Below, piece after piece: positions 16,185 through 23,829 of a stretch of 64,000 bases of DNA. Source of the DNA: Candidatus Gastranaerophilales bacterium (GTDB lineage Bacteria > Cyanobacteriota > Vampirovibrionia > Gastranaerophilales > Gastranaerophilaceae); assembly GCA_944323875.1 (NCBI GenBank), contig CALUUH010000005.1, positions 42,118-106,117 of the forward strand. The letters run 5' to 3'. The position numbers and the translations under genes were made by a program. The notes under the pieces are model-generated. The model made no database searches and was not told the DNA's origin. It worked only from the letters and a program-made list of their open reading frames with translations. Position 1 is the first letter of the stretch. The number at the start of each line of letters is the position of its first letter.

Positions 16185-17291
16185 CTAACGCTTAAAATAC
16201 CTTTTTGCCAGATTTAATTCTTCTTCGTGCGTCATTGATGGATTTTTTAGCTTTTCTTCAAGCACAAAATCAAAACATCTTGAATACTCGCGGGAAGGCG
16301 GAAACCCTAATTTCTTCAAATCTTTACCAGTCACACTGATTTTTATATGTTTTAACACGTCAAGATAACGGCGCGCAATATGCTCGTTATACAAAATCCC
16401 GTACAGCAAAACGCTTTCGGTATGCAAATGCTCAAACGCCTTGTATATTTCAAAATCCGTCTTTAATTCTTTAGCCGGAACCTCGTCCAGAATTTTCTGT
16501 TCGATTTTGGTAAGCGGGATACGTGACAAATCCCTGAGTGTTCCCGCAAAAACAAGCCACTGATGTTCTACAGGATAGTCTTTAACCAATTTTTCTATAT
16601 TCGCGGACGGCAGTACAACATTCTCAGGGGTGACAAGTTTATAAATCCTCTCATTAATAAATCTTTCATAAGCCCATTGCAGCCCGTATTCCATTCTTCC
16701 TGTACAGCCAAAAGTCTCGACAAGTTCTTTTTTTACTCTTGCATAACTCATATCATAATTAATATTCTCTAAATATTCATCCTGCAAATTCTTTGTATGC
16801 TCATCAAGTTCAAAGCCAAAACGCATGGCAAATTTCAGGCCGCGGATAATTCTTGTCGGATCGTCAATAAAACTTCCGTCATGCAGAACTCGTAAAACTC
16901 CATTGTTTAAGTCCTCAACCCCGCCGGTGTAATCGACAATTTCACCTGTTGAAACCGACATCGCAAGCGCGTTAACCGTAAAATCACGCCGCAAAACATC
17001 TTCTTTTAACGAAACTCCGAGCCTGTCAATCTGCGGCAGGTGGCCTTTTTTTTCATATTTTTCCGTACGTGTGGACGCAAAATCAACTTCACGGCCGTCA
17101 ACAAGCACTTTTATTGTTCCAAAATCAGGGTTTACCTGCAAAACTTCACCAAATTGCGCGCAATATTCAATTGCATTGCCGACACAGGTTATATCAACAT
17201 CAAGGCTTTCGCGGTCAAGTAAAAAATCTCTTACAATGCCGCCAATGTAATATAATTTATTTGCTGTATCGTTTATTTTGATGATGTCCAT
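16185..17291 (-). CDS. CCA tRNA nucleotidyltransferase / poly(A) polymerase family
   Basis: 368 residues of class II nucleotidyltransferases. The N-terminus LYYIGGIVRDFLLDRESLDVD carries the G-G-x-V-R-D and D-x-D catalytic residues. RRDFTVNALAMSV and DDPTRIIRGLKFAMRFGFEL follow, defining the RNA-binding neck. Such enzymes add CCA to tRNA 3' ends, or A tails. Some bacteria split CC- and A-adding activities, and only one such gene is seen here, so the specificity is not assigned. TTGTCT-N17-TAATAT lies six bases before the ATG, predicting a leaderless message. Confidence 0.88.
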   Translation of the reverse strand: MDIIKINDTANKLYYIGGIVRDFLLDRESLDVDITCVGNAIEYCAQFGEVLQVNPDFGTIKVLVDGREVDFASTRTEKYEKKGHLPQIDRLGVSLKEDVLRRDFTVNALAMSVSTGEIVDYTGGVEDLNNGVLRVLHDGSFIDDPTRIIRGLKFAMRFGFELDEHTKNLQDEYLENINYDMSYARVKKELVETFGCTGRMEYGLQWAYERFINERIYKLVTPENVVLPSANIEKLVKDYPVEHQWLVFAGTLRDLSRIPLTKIEQKILDEVPAKELKTDFEIYKAFEHLHTESVLLYGILYNEHIARRYLDVLKHIKISVTGKDLKKLGFPPSREYSRCFDFVLEEKLKNPSMTHEEELNLAKRYFKR

Positions 17292-17297
17292 GTGTTA

Positions 17298-17326
17298 ATA
17301 TTAGCGTAAAATAAACATACAGACAA
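17298..17326 (-). promoter_or_regulatory. Promoter of the tRNA nucleotidyltransferase gene, predicted leaderless
   Basis: TTGTCT (17326-17321), 17-bp spacer, TAATAT (17303-17298), then six bases and the ATG at 17291. Confidence 0.5.
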
Positions 17327-17344
17327 GTTTATAAAGGAGAAATC

Positions 17345-20300
17345 ATGCTTCAGGAAGCAGGCAAAGCCATTAATTCGGCCTTCAATAACAGTTTTATAAA
17401 AAAGTTAAGCCAGTATCTTCATGACTGCGTACGTGAAGAAGTTAAAAGTTCAACTTTCCGAAATCTTAAAGGGGACAAGGATAACAAATGGATTTTTCTT
17501 CCGGGAGAAGAACAGCTTTTTACAAACTTTCAGGAATATGTTGCACTTGACGGCAGCAACCCGAAGCTTACGGAACTAATGATTCAAAGCGAATTAGGCC
17601 AGAAAGACAAATATCTGATTTACGGTTATCTTTTCCTTGTGGGTAAAAGTTCAAAATCTAAAAGGCAGAACGAATTTTTGACCCCGCTGCTTTATATGCC
17701 TTGTAAACTTGAACGTAATGGCGTAAATATCAATTGCATTCCGCTTGATGAAGTTTTATCACTCAATACGGGTGCACTCGCTGCACTTATGCGTAAAAAT
17801 GATGATGAAGATGAAGTTGATCTACTTCTTGAAGGTATTCTGGATGTAGTACCTGACTTGCCGATTACAGATGAAAAACTAAGCATCTTCTTAACGACTC
17901 TCAAATCACTCGTTCCGGAAATAGAAATCAGCACTAACAAAGCCGATTACTCAGAAGAAGATAACATTTCCAAAACTACAAAAGATTTTTATAAAGAAAA
18001 AATTGACGGCGAAAATCTGGAGGATGTCATTGAGGAGGAAGAAAATTCCCAAAAACAGGCTATGAAGCTGGAAAAAATTTCAGTTACTTATCAAAGTGCA
18101 ATAATTCTGACCAAGCGTCCGTCTGTTACAGCCGGTGTATTGCACGAATTAACCCAGATAGCAGAAAAGCCGAGCGGAGTATATCGCGAAACCGCACTTA
18201 ATATTATCAATGAAGAATACGCCCAATCTAAAGAAAAATCAGTTCCTGTTCAGGATCTGAAAAAGATAACAGACTTTTATCCGATTACCCCGCTTTCCCT
18301 GAGCGACAGCCAGCAGCAGGTAATCAAAAACATTGATAATACAAAATTTATTGCAGTACAAGGCCCTCCGGGAACAGGGAAATCACAGACAATAGTTAAC
18401 CTTGTTGCGCACCTTGTTGCAAACGGTAAAACCGTTCTGGTAGCTTCACGTATGGACAAAGCCGTTGATGTAGTCGCGGACAGGCTGAATGATTTAGGTG
18501 CAAAGCACATGGCGCTCCGCGCTGGACGTTTGAATTATCAACGCCAGCTTAGCAGTGACTTAAACAACCTTATTGCAAACAATGAAGATCTTGACAGCGA
18601 TGTAGAAAATATTCTGCTTGTTGACACAAAAGATATGAAAGATCATTTTGATCTTTTAAAAGATTATGAAAATAAATGTGAAAAAATAATCAAGCTTGAG
18701 CAAGATTGGCATGATTTAGATATGGAAGTTTTGGAAAATGAAAAATCAACAGGTAAAATGCAGTTCATCCAATGCCCGCTTAACCGTGTTGAGATAGAAG
18801 CTGTTGCGCTTATCCTGAAAACGCTTGAAAAAAATCAGCAGAAATCAGGATTTTTTGCCAACATTGCAAACTTCACAAGCCTTAATCATCTGAAAAAAAT
18901 CCTTAAATTAAAAGATTTTGACGTGAATTTCGAGACTTTAAACAGACTGCGTACCGAACTTGAATTTGCGGAAATGCAATACAGGCTCAACAAAATTGAA
19001 TCCGATATCCAAAAAACCGGCAACCTTCACATTCTGACAGAGCAAATCCGTCAGATGAAAAAGAAACAAGGCACACTTGCAAAAAATATTCTGAAAAATA
19101 AACGCCGTGAAGCTTTAAAAGCGCTTTTGCGCGACGAAAACAAACGCCGCCGCCTGAAAGTTCACGCGAAATCACTCGTAACTTCCCGTAAGCGTCTGCA
19201 AACAAATATTTTGGAAGAAGAAGATTTTAAACCGCTTCTGGAAGCTTTTCCTTGCTGGTGTGTCACAACTTATGCCGTGTCAGACTCACTTCCCCTGAAA
19301 CCCGGAATGTTTGATGTTGCGATTATTGATGAAGCGTCACAATGCGATATTGCAAGCTGTTTCCCTATACTTTTCCGTGCAAAACGCGCTGTAATCGTAG
19401 GTGATGACAAGCAGTTGCCGCATTTATCCTTCCTTGAAAAAGCAAAAGAACAATCATTCTTAAGTCAGTACGGCATCCCTGACAAATACCAGCTTATGTG
19501 GCGTTTCAGAACAAATTCCATGTTCGATTTGGCCGACTATTATTCTATGAACAGTGTTATGCTGGACGAACATTTTAGAAGTTTGCCGCCGATAATCAAC
19601 TTTTCCAACCACGAATTTTACAACGACAGAATACGCGTTATGCGCAAAGACAGACCGGATGAAAAAGTCCTTGAACTGGTTGAAGTACCGGAGGGTAAAG
19701 TCGACTTTGATGCAACAAGAAACCTTCCTGAAATAGAAGCTCTTGTAAAACGTTTGTACGAAATAGTAGTGGAGGACGAGCGCAAAAATCCTGACAATCC
19801 TATTTCAATCGGTATAATTTCTCCGTTCAGGGCTCAGGTGGAACAGTTAAAAGTTTCTGTTGCAAAAGTTTTGTCAGACCACATGATTAAAAAACACCAG
19901 ATAGAAATAGGTACCGCACATACGTTTCAGGGTGATGAGCGCGATATAATGCTGATTTCGTGGGCTATTGCCGACAACAGTTATACTCAAAGTCTTATGT
20001 TCTTACAAAAACCGAACCTGTTTAACGTTGCGATCACCCGCGGCCGCAATAAAGTTATCAATTTCATTTCCCGCAACCCGCGTGAATTGCCGGAAGGGCA
20101 TTTCAGAAATTATATTTCATTTATTCAGGAATACCAGAACCGTCAACAGGCCGGCATGTCAGGAGAAATAGACGAAAACATTTATAAAAATGCGCTTGAG
20201 CGTGAAATAGCAGCCCTAATCAGAGAACTCGGGCACGATGTGCAAGCCGGAGTAGAAATAGCAGGGCTTAGTGCGGACTTGCTTGTAGATAATAAATTTG

Positions 20301-20467
20301 TCGTAGAGGTTGACGGTGTTGAGGACAGCAAAAAACTCTACCACATGACAAATATGAAAAAACAAGCGATACTGGAACGCTGCGGATTTAAGGTTAAACG
20401 TATAACCTTCCGTGAATGGCAGTATTCGCCAAAAGTCTGCCTCGACAGAGTGCTGCTTGATGAATGA
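17345..20467 (+). CDS. SF1 DNA2/UPF1-like helicase with C-terminal Vsr/MTES_1575-like nuclease domain
   Basis: 1040 residues. An N-terminal region of about 300 residues of unknown fold precedes the helicase core: Walker A QGPPGTGKSQTIVNL near 340, Walker B AIIDEASQCDIAS near 660, then GDDKQLPH, WRFRTNS, GTAHTFQGDERDIM and ITRGRNKVINF. Between the Walker boxes is a charged, coiled-coil-like insertion (about 400-630). The last 90 residues (EREIAALIRELG, ADLLVDNKFVVEVDG, KKQAILERCGFKV) resemble Vsr-like restriction-endonuclease folds, with candidate acidic residues in DLL and EVDG. Proteins of this shape occur in DNA repair and in defence loci. AAGGAG precedes the ATG. No defence neighbours adjoin, so the role stays open. 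Confidence 0.85.
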   Translation: MLQEAGKAINSAFNNSFIKKLSQYLHDCVREEVKSSTFRNLKGDKDNKWIFLPGEEQLFTNFQEYVALDGSNPKLTELMIQSELGQKDKYLIYGYLFLVGKSSKSKRQNEFLTPLLYMPCKLERNGVNINCIPLDEVLSLNTGALAALMRKNDDEDEVDLLLEGILDVVPDLPITDEKLSIFLTTLKSLVPEIEISTNKADYSEEDNISKTTKDFYKEKIDGENLEDVIEEEENSQKQAMKLEKISVTYQSAIILTKRPSVTAGVLHELTQIAEKPSGVYRETALNIINEEYAQSKEKSVPVQDLKKITDFYPITPLSLSDSQQQVIKNIDNTKFIAVQGPPGTGKSQTIVNLVAHLVANGKTVLVASRMDKAVDVVADRLNDLGAKHMALRAGRLNYQRQLSSDLNNLIANNEDLDSDVENILLVDTKDMKDHFDLLKDYENKCEKIIKLEQDWHDLDMEVLENEKSTGKMQFIQCPLNRVEIEAVALILKTLEKNQQKSGFFANIANFTSLNHLKKILKLKDFDVNFETLNRLRTELEFAEMQYRLNKIESDIQKTGNLHILTEQIRQMKKKQGTLAKNILKNKRREALKALLRDENKRRRLKVHAKSLVTSRKRLQTNILEEEDFKPLLEAFPCWCVTTYAVSDSLPLKPGMFDVAIIDEASQCDIASCFPILFRAKRAVIVGDDKQLPHLSFLEKAKEQSFLSQYGIPDKYQLMWRFRTNSMFDLADYYSMNSVMLDEHFRSLPPIINFSNHEFYNDRIRVMRKDRPDEKVLELVEVPEGKVDFDATRNLPEIEALVKRLYEIVVEDERKNPDNPISIGIISPFRAQVEQLKVSVAKVLSDHMIKKHQIEIGTAHTFQGDERDIMLISWAIADNSYTQSLMFLQKPNLFNVAITRGRNKVINFISRNPRELPEGHFRNYISFIQEYQNRQQAGMSGEIDENIYKNALEREIAALIRELGHDVQAGVEIAGLSADLLVDNKFVVEVDGVEDSKKLYHMTNMKKQAILERCGFKVKRITFREWQYSPKVCLDRVLLDE

Positions 20468-20476
20468 TTGACGAAA

Positions 20477-20510
20477 GTCGGGGCGTCGTTCTGGCGCGCC
20501 GACATTTTTT
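20477..20510 (+). terminator. Intrinsic terminator after the helicase gene
   Basis: GTCGGGGCG (20477-20485) pairs with CGCGCCGAC (20495-20503) with one mismatch, followed by ATTTTTT. Confidence 0.75.
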
Positions 20511-20563
20511 AAATAAAAAGTAGGCCGGATTTACAAATTCGACAATAAATAGGTGGGCACGCT
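20505..20563 (+). repeat. TAGGYCGG direct repeat, left copy flanking a prepilin/XRE module
   Basis: Runs from the T-tract through AAATAAAAAGTAGGCCGG and onwards. It closely matches 22133-22192 in the same orientation. The two copies bracket the prepilin and XRE genes at 20649-22044. Confidence 0.7.
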
Positions 20564-20648
20564 TGCGCTTTGCCTCACCCTACGGCTACTAAAGTTTACT
20601 ATATTTCGCTGAAATACGGTTCGTAGGAATACAATACCAACTCATATC

Positions 20649-21704
20649 TTAATTTGATATACATACTGCCAGTCTTGAATTCTGGTCACGATCATCTACA
20701 CTTTGGGCTGTAGCATACTTAGAGAAAATTTGAAAGTATGCACCATTAGCCCCGCTGAATTCTTGTTTAGACCACACATTAAAAGTACCCCATTCTAAAG
20801 TTGGAGAAATAGAAAGCAGCGGCTTTGCTCTTTCTTCATCCATTGATAATCCAAGTCCAATTGAACTATCAGGATATACCTTTTCTGCGTCATATATATA
20901 TTTTGCAAGTTCTGTTAATTGATCCAGACTAGGCATGTTACTTGTTCCACCGCAAGCTTTTGCAGCGCCAGCCCAATAATCATTATCCTCATAACATTCA
21001 CCAATTCCCAAGGCGTCTTTTTGGGTTTCACAATCTGCTTTCGACATAGGGTTAAATCCTGTTCCCGGGGCTAATATCTTTGTTATACACATGCCACCTA
21101 CTAAATCTGTTTTTATCAAACATCCAAGTGGTTTTACATTACTATTTACATTGATGTCCTTACCTAATGTATTTGGATTTTTATATCCGCTTACATCATA
21201 AATAATAGCCAGACTTGCGGATGTTGCACTAAATTGGTTATTAAAAGGATCTTCTGTTGCTTTAGGATTATACGCGATCAATGCATTCACTCCATTTGAA
21301 AATTGAACACCTACAGTACCGGTACTCCAGTTATCTTTTGACAATTGTTTTAATTCTGTATCTGTTTCATATACAATATCATTTGCCGTAATTATAGTTT
21401 TCGCAAAACACTTTGTTAACTCATTACTGTCACACACTTTTGTTATCTTAATGTATTTCTTTAATTCGTTTACAAAATCCATGGTTGAAGAATAACCGGC
21501 TAATTTTTCTTCTGTATTCATTTGTTTAGTCGCTACTTCAAGACGTTTTTCAAACACACTCTGTGCTGTCGCCCATGCTTTTTCGTTATGGTTCTTTATT
21601 AAGCCCGGAATTGTCAAAACCGCAACAATACCAATAACCGCGAGAGTTATCAGGATTTCAGCCAAGGTGAATGCTGTAAAAATTTTGCCTTGTAATCTAT
21701 ACAT
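20649..21704 (-). CDS. Prepilin-like protein with lectin-like C-terminal domain
   Basis: 351 residues from the ATG at 21704, which has AAGGAGA upstream; 30 extra codons of the longer frame cross the intergenic operator. The prepilin motif AFTLAEILITLAVIGIVAVL starts after an 11-residue leader, with Ala at -1. The body is Cys-rich, and its last third (WAGAAKACGG, MPSLDQLTELAKYIYDAE, FNVWSKQEF, SRLAVCISN) resembles the DUF1566/C-type-lectin-like fold. The same architecture and the ending VCISN occur in the prepilin at 60659-62038 (shared HNEKAW, CDSNELTKCF/CDNTDINKCY). It is divergent from the XRE gene at 21787. A surface adhesin-like pseudopilin is the best guess. Confidence 0.82.
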   Translation of the reverse strand: MYRLQGKIFTAFTLAEILITLAVIGIVAVLTIPGLIKNHNEKAWATAQSVFEKRLEVATKQMNTEEKLAGYSSTMDFVNELKKYIKITKVCDSNELTKCFAKTIITANDIVYETDTELKQLSKDNWSTGTVGVQFSNGVNALIAYNPKATEDPFNNQFSATSASLAIIYDVSGYKNPNTLGKDINVNSNVKPLGCLIKTDLVGGMCITKILAPGTGFNPMSKADCETQKDALGIGECYEDNDYWAGAAKACGGTSNMPSLDQLTELAKYIYDAEKVYPDSSIGLGLSMDEERAKPLLSISPTLEWGTFNVWSKQEFSGANGAYFQIFSKYATAQSVDDRDQNSRLAVCISN

Positions 21705-21746
21705 AATATTTCTCCTTACTTTGGTCTCCTTATTTTTGTCACTCAT

Positions 21747-21759
21747 AGCGACAGTCGCT
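21747..21759. promoter_or_regulatory. 13-bp palindrome at the predicted prepilin start site (locus 2)
   Basis: AGCGAC-A-GTCGCT. It sits 43-55 bases upstream of the prepilin ATG, where TTGCAC (21794-21789), a 17-bp spacer and TATGTT (21771-21766) would start a transcript. The -35 match is weak. Confidence 0.5.
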
Positions 21760-21774
21760 GACAGCAACATAGCA

Positions 21775-21780
21775 TAAAAT
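21775..21780 (+). promoter_or_regulatory. -10 box of the XRE gene at 21787, predicted leaderless
   Basis: TAAAAT followed by six bases and ATG. No ribosome-binding site and no clear -35. Confidence 0.4.
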
Positions 21781-21786
21781 ATTGTT

Positions 21787-22044
21787 ATGTGCAAGGACTT
21801 TCAAAAAGAATTAGGTAAACGACTTAAACAAATACGGCAAGAAAAACAGATTACGCAAGAAGCTCTGGCTTTAGAATCAAGCATATCGCGCTCTCATATT
21901 GCAATGATAGAAGCAGGCAGACGCGACATTACAGTTAGTGCATTATTCAAAATCTCCCGCGCACTCAATGTTACATTGACAGAAATTTTTTCCTTTGATA
22001 ATACTGAAAAATTTCAATTTGATATTGAAAAATTATACGAATAA
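21787..22044 (+). CDS. XRE-family regulator paired with the prepilin at 20649-21704
   Basis: 85 residues, essentially one helix-turn-helix domain: LGKRLKQIRQEKQITQEALA, then SSISRSHIAMIEAGRRDIT and a hydrophobic third-helix region SALFKISRALNVTLTEIFSF. It is closest in style to the orphan XRE at 57427 (both have the SISRS/EISRS recognition helix and a following DIT). The start lies six bases after TAAAAT with no ribosome-binding site. It is divergent from the prepilin, with an 11-13 bp palindrome between. Repression of the prepilin gene and of itself is inferred. Confidence 0.85.
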   Translation: MCKDFQKELGKRLKQIRQEKQITQEALALESSISRSHIAMIEAGRRDITVSALFKISRALNVTLTEIFSFDNTEKFQFDIEKLYE

Positions 22045-22132
22045 TAAAAATTTGTCCAATAAGCAACTATCTCTGATTTTCCGTTCATTTTAAATTCATT
22101 ATTTTATTTCGCTTAACGCTGGATTACCGAGA

Positions 22133-22192
22133 TTTTTTAATAAAAAGTAGGTCGGATTTACAAATCCTACAATAAATGGTGGCATACTTGTG
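22133..22192 (+). repeat. TAGGYCGG direct repeat, right copy
   Basis: Same orientation and sequence as 20505-20563 apart from scattered changes. It includes the small hairpin GGATTT-AC-AAATCC. Confidence 0.7.
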
Positions 22193-22203
22193 TTTTCTCG
22201 TTG

Positions 22204-23403
22204 CTAAAATTTTATAGGATAATCATCCGGAATTTTCCATCCGTTCATCTCTATTAATGCTGTGCAATAGGCCCCGTTTGATACACCGTTTACACTGGCA
22301 CAACCATAGTTTTCCTGATTAAGTAAGACATTTCTAAATTCTTCTCTATCTGTCGGTACATCAATTTGGGCGCAATTTTTTTCGGTGTCCCAATGACGTT
22401 CTTCCCAGTAAAGATAAGGTACCCAGCCATTATCATAAGCATTAAGTATTGGATATTCACAAAATTGTTCTGATGATGTTTGCGCTGGCGCCCAGTAAAA
22501 TACAAAGACATTTTTACCAGTATATGGATTTTCCAATGCCCTTTTATCAAGATAGAAATTACCATGAGCAGCATATTGAGAATCCGTATTAGGGAACATT
22601 CTAAATATTGTCCCGTCACTAAAATAGATGTCTACTGCACCGTTATCAACTTCGTATTTATTTGTATTGAGGTACTTTTTAAAATATTTTAAATAAAAAT
22701 CTTCCAGCGAACCGTTATTATAAAGCGGCCAATTCTTTTTATCGCCGTTTTCTATCTCTGAAAGTGCAACCGCATTTTGCATATTTGCATAAAATTTGCG
22801 GAGCTTAGTTTCCGCAACGTTTTTGTTATATGAGGATACAATCTGCGGTAAGGTCAATACTGCAACAATGCCGATAATAGCAAGGGTGATTAAGACCTCG
22901 GCTAATGTAAAGGCTGGCTCTGTGGCTTCGTGACGGATTTCGTCATAATTCTTAGTCCCCCTCCTCGGAATTAAAAATTCCGGTCCTCCCTCAAGGGGAG
23001 GACATTGAGATTGTGCATCTTTAACCAAGCTCTTTCCGTCATCCTGAACTTGCGGATTGCGAGCTGAGGCTGTAGGAGCTTTCTTTGAAGCAAGCAAAGC
23101 TTGTGAAAAGAAAGTCCGGAATGCCGTTACACGCGAGCAACCAAGCTGTTTCAGGATCTCATAGCTGTTGCATTGCATTTTCTCCCCGTATGTAAGAGCA
23201 GACTTGTCTGACCACCTCCTTGAAATCAAAGATTTCGGTTTCCTCTCGTACAAACAATCCACCGGATTGTTTGTACTCGGCAGAGTCAGAGGTAGAAGGG
23301 AATTGAGCAATTGTTGTCCGCCTTTAGCGGCCTTCTGAGTGGTGGCGTAGGCTGGCCTGTCGTTCGTTAACGTCAATGCTTCTCTCTCAGGTATTACAAA
23401 CAT
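22204..23403 (-). CDS. Prepilin-like protein with a 164-residue repeat-derived leader
   Basis: 399 residues. The ATG at 23403 has AGGAG seven bases upstream, so the very long leader is really translated. The prepilin motif (AFTLAEVLITLAIIGIVAVL) starts only near residue 164. The mature part matches the 2863-3618 prepilin: ETKLRKFYANMQNAVALSEI, then a tail MNGWKIPDDYPIKF. The leader is a string of dispersed-repeat translations: NDRPAYATTQKAAKGGQ (also in the 60659 prepilin), a segment over a 13-bp perfect hairpin at 23248-23276, CPPLEGGPEFLIPRRGTK over two more hairpins, and IRHEATEPA (also in the decayed leader at 53985). If processed, all of this would be removed. It is divergent from the XRE gene at 23511. 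Confidence 0.8.
   Translation of the reverse strand: MFVIPEREALTLTNDRPAYATTQKAAKGGQQLLNSLLPLTLPSTNNPVDCLYERKPKSLISRRWSDKSALTYGEKMQCNSYEILKQLGCSRVTAFRTFFSQALLASKKAPTASARNPQVQDDGKSLVKDAQSQCPPLEGGPEFLIPRRGTKNYDEIRHEATEPAFTLAEVLITLAIIGIVAVLTLPQIVSSYNKNVAETKLRKFYANMQNAVALSEIENGDKKNWPLYNNGSLEDFYLKYFKKYLNTNKYEVDNGAVDIYFSDGTIFRMFPNTDSQYAAHGNFYLDKRALENPYTGKNVFVFYWAPAQTSSEQFCEYPILNAYDNGWVPYLYWEERHWDTEKNCAQIDVPTDREEFRNVLLNQENYGCASVNGVSNGAYCTALIEMNGWKIPDDYPIKF
23321..23364 (+). repeat. Dispersed repeat inside a prepilin leader
   Basis: Closely matches the pair at 61700-61741 and 61895-61936, including the shared cores TTTAGCGGCC and AGGCTGGCCTG. Each copy is read in the same frame, giving R-P-A-x-x-T-T-Q-x-A-A-K. 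Confidence 0.7.
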
Positions 23404-23437
23404 AATTTATCTCCTATTTAATCACTTTCATACCTTA

Positions 23438-23480
23438 ATTAATCATTATAATGACTATATTTATCATATTAATGATTAAT
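23438..23480. promoter_or_regulatory. Dyad operator between prepilin and XRE genes (locus 3)
   Basis: Arms ATTAATCATTATAATGA (23438-23454) and TCATATTAATGATTAAT (23464-23480) match at 15 of 17 positions across a 9-bp spacer, the same spacer as locus 1. The dyad is centred on the predicted prepilin transcription start. Confidence 0.65.
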
Positions 23481-23494
23481 AGATGGCTTGTCAA
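23466..23494 (-). promoter_or_regulatory. Prepilin promoter (locus 3)
   Basis: TTGACA (23494-23489), 17-bp spacer, TAATAT (23471-23466), about 55 nt of leader before the ATG at 23403. Confidence 0.7.
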
Positions 23495-23498
23495 GTGG

Positions 23499-23504
23499 TA
23501 TTAT
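23499..23504 (+). promoter_or_regulatory. -10 box of the XRE gene at 23511, predicted leaderless
   Basis: TATTAT, then six bases and ATG at 23511. A possible -35 (TTAATA, 23476-23481) is 17 bp upstream and overlaps the operator. Confidence 0.4.
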
Positions 23505-23510
23505 TTAAAA

Positions 23511-23765
23511 ATGAAATATCCTAAACTCATTGAATTTGGAAAAAACTTACGAATTGCAAGGCACATTAAAGGCTATTCAATGGAACAGCTTGCAGAAATA
23601 GCCAACTTAAATCCGACGCACATCGGAAAAATTGAACGCGCAGAAATGGCACCGACGTTACTTACAATTCTAAGTCTGCTTGAAGCTCTGGATGTCGATT
23701 TTAATACGCTTGTTGATTATAAATCTACTCCGAAGAAGCCAGCAACAGACTACTTAAACTCGTAA
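23511..23765 (+). CDS. XRE-family regulator paired with the prepilin at 22204-23403
   Basis: 84 residues from the ATG at 23511; the longer frame from 23451 runs through the operator. Helix-turn-helix: FGKNLRIARHIKGYSMEQLA, then LNPTHIGKIERAEMAPTLLT, and LEALDVDFNTLVDYK, a standard single-domain XRE. The C-terminus adds a short basic tail. It is divergent from the long-leader prepilin; the predicted -35 lies inside the dyad, so binding there should also affect its own expression. The recognition helix differs from the other XRE proteins here, in keeping with the different operator. Confidence 0.85.
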   Translation: MKYPKLIEFGKNLRIARHIKGYSMEQLAEIANLNPTHIGKIERAEMAPTLLTILSLLEALDVDFNTLVDYKSTPKKPATDYLNS

Positions 23766-23829
23766 AACTCTTTCCGCTCATTTTATTTCATACTGTCTGA
23801 ACAAAATTTAATCTTTTACAAAATTCAGA

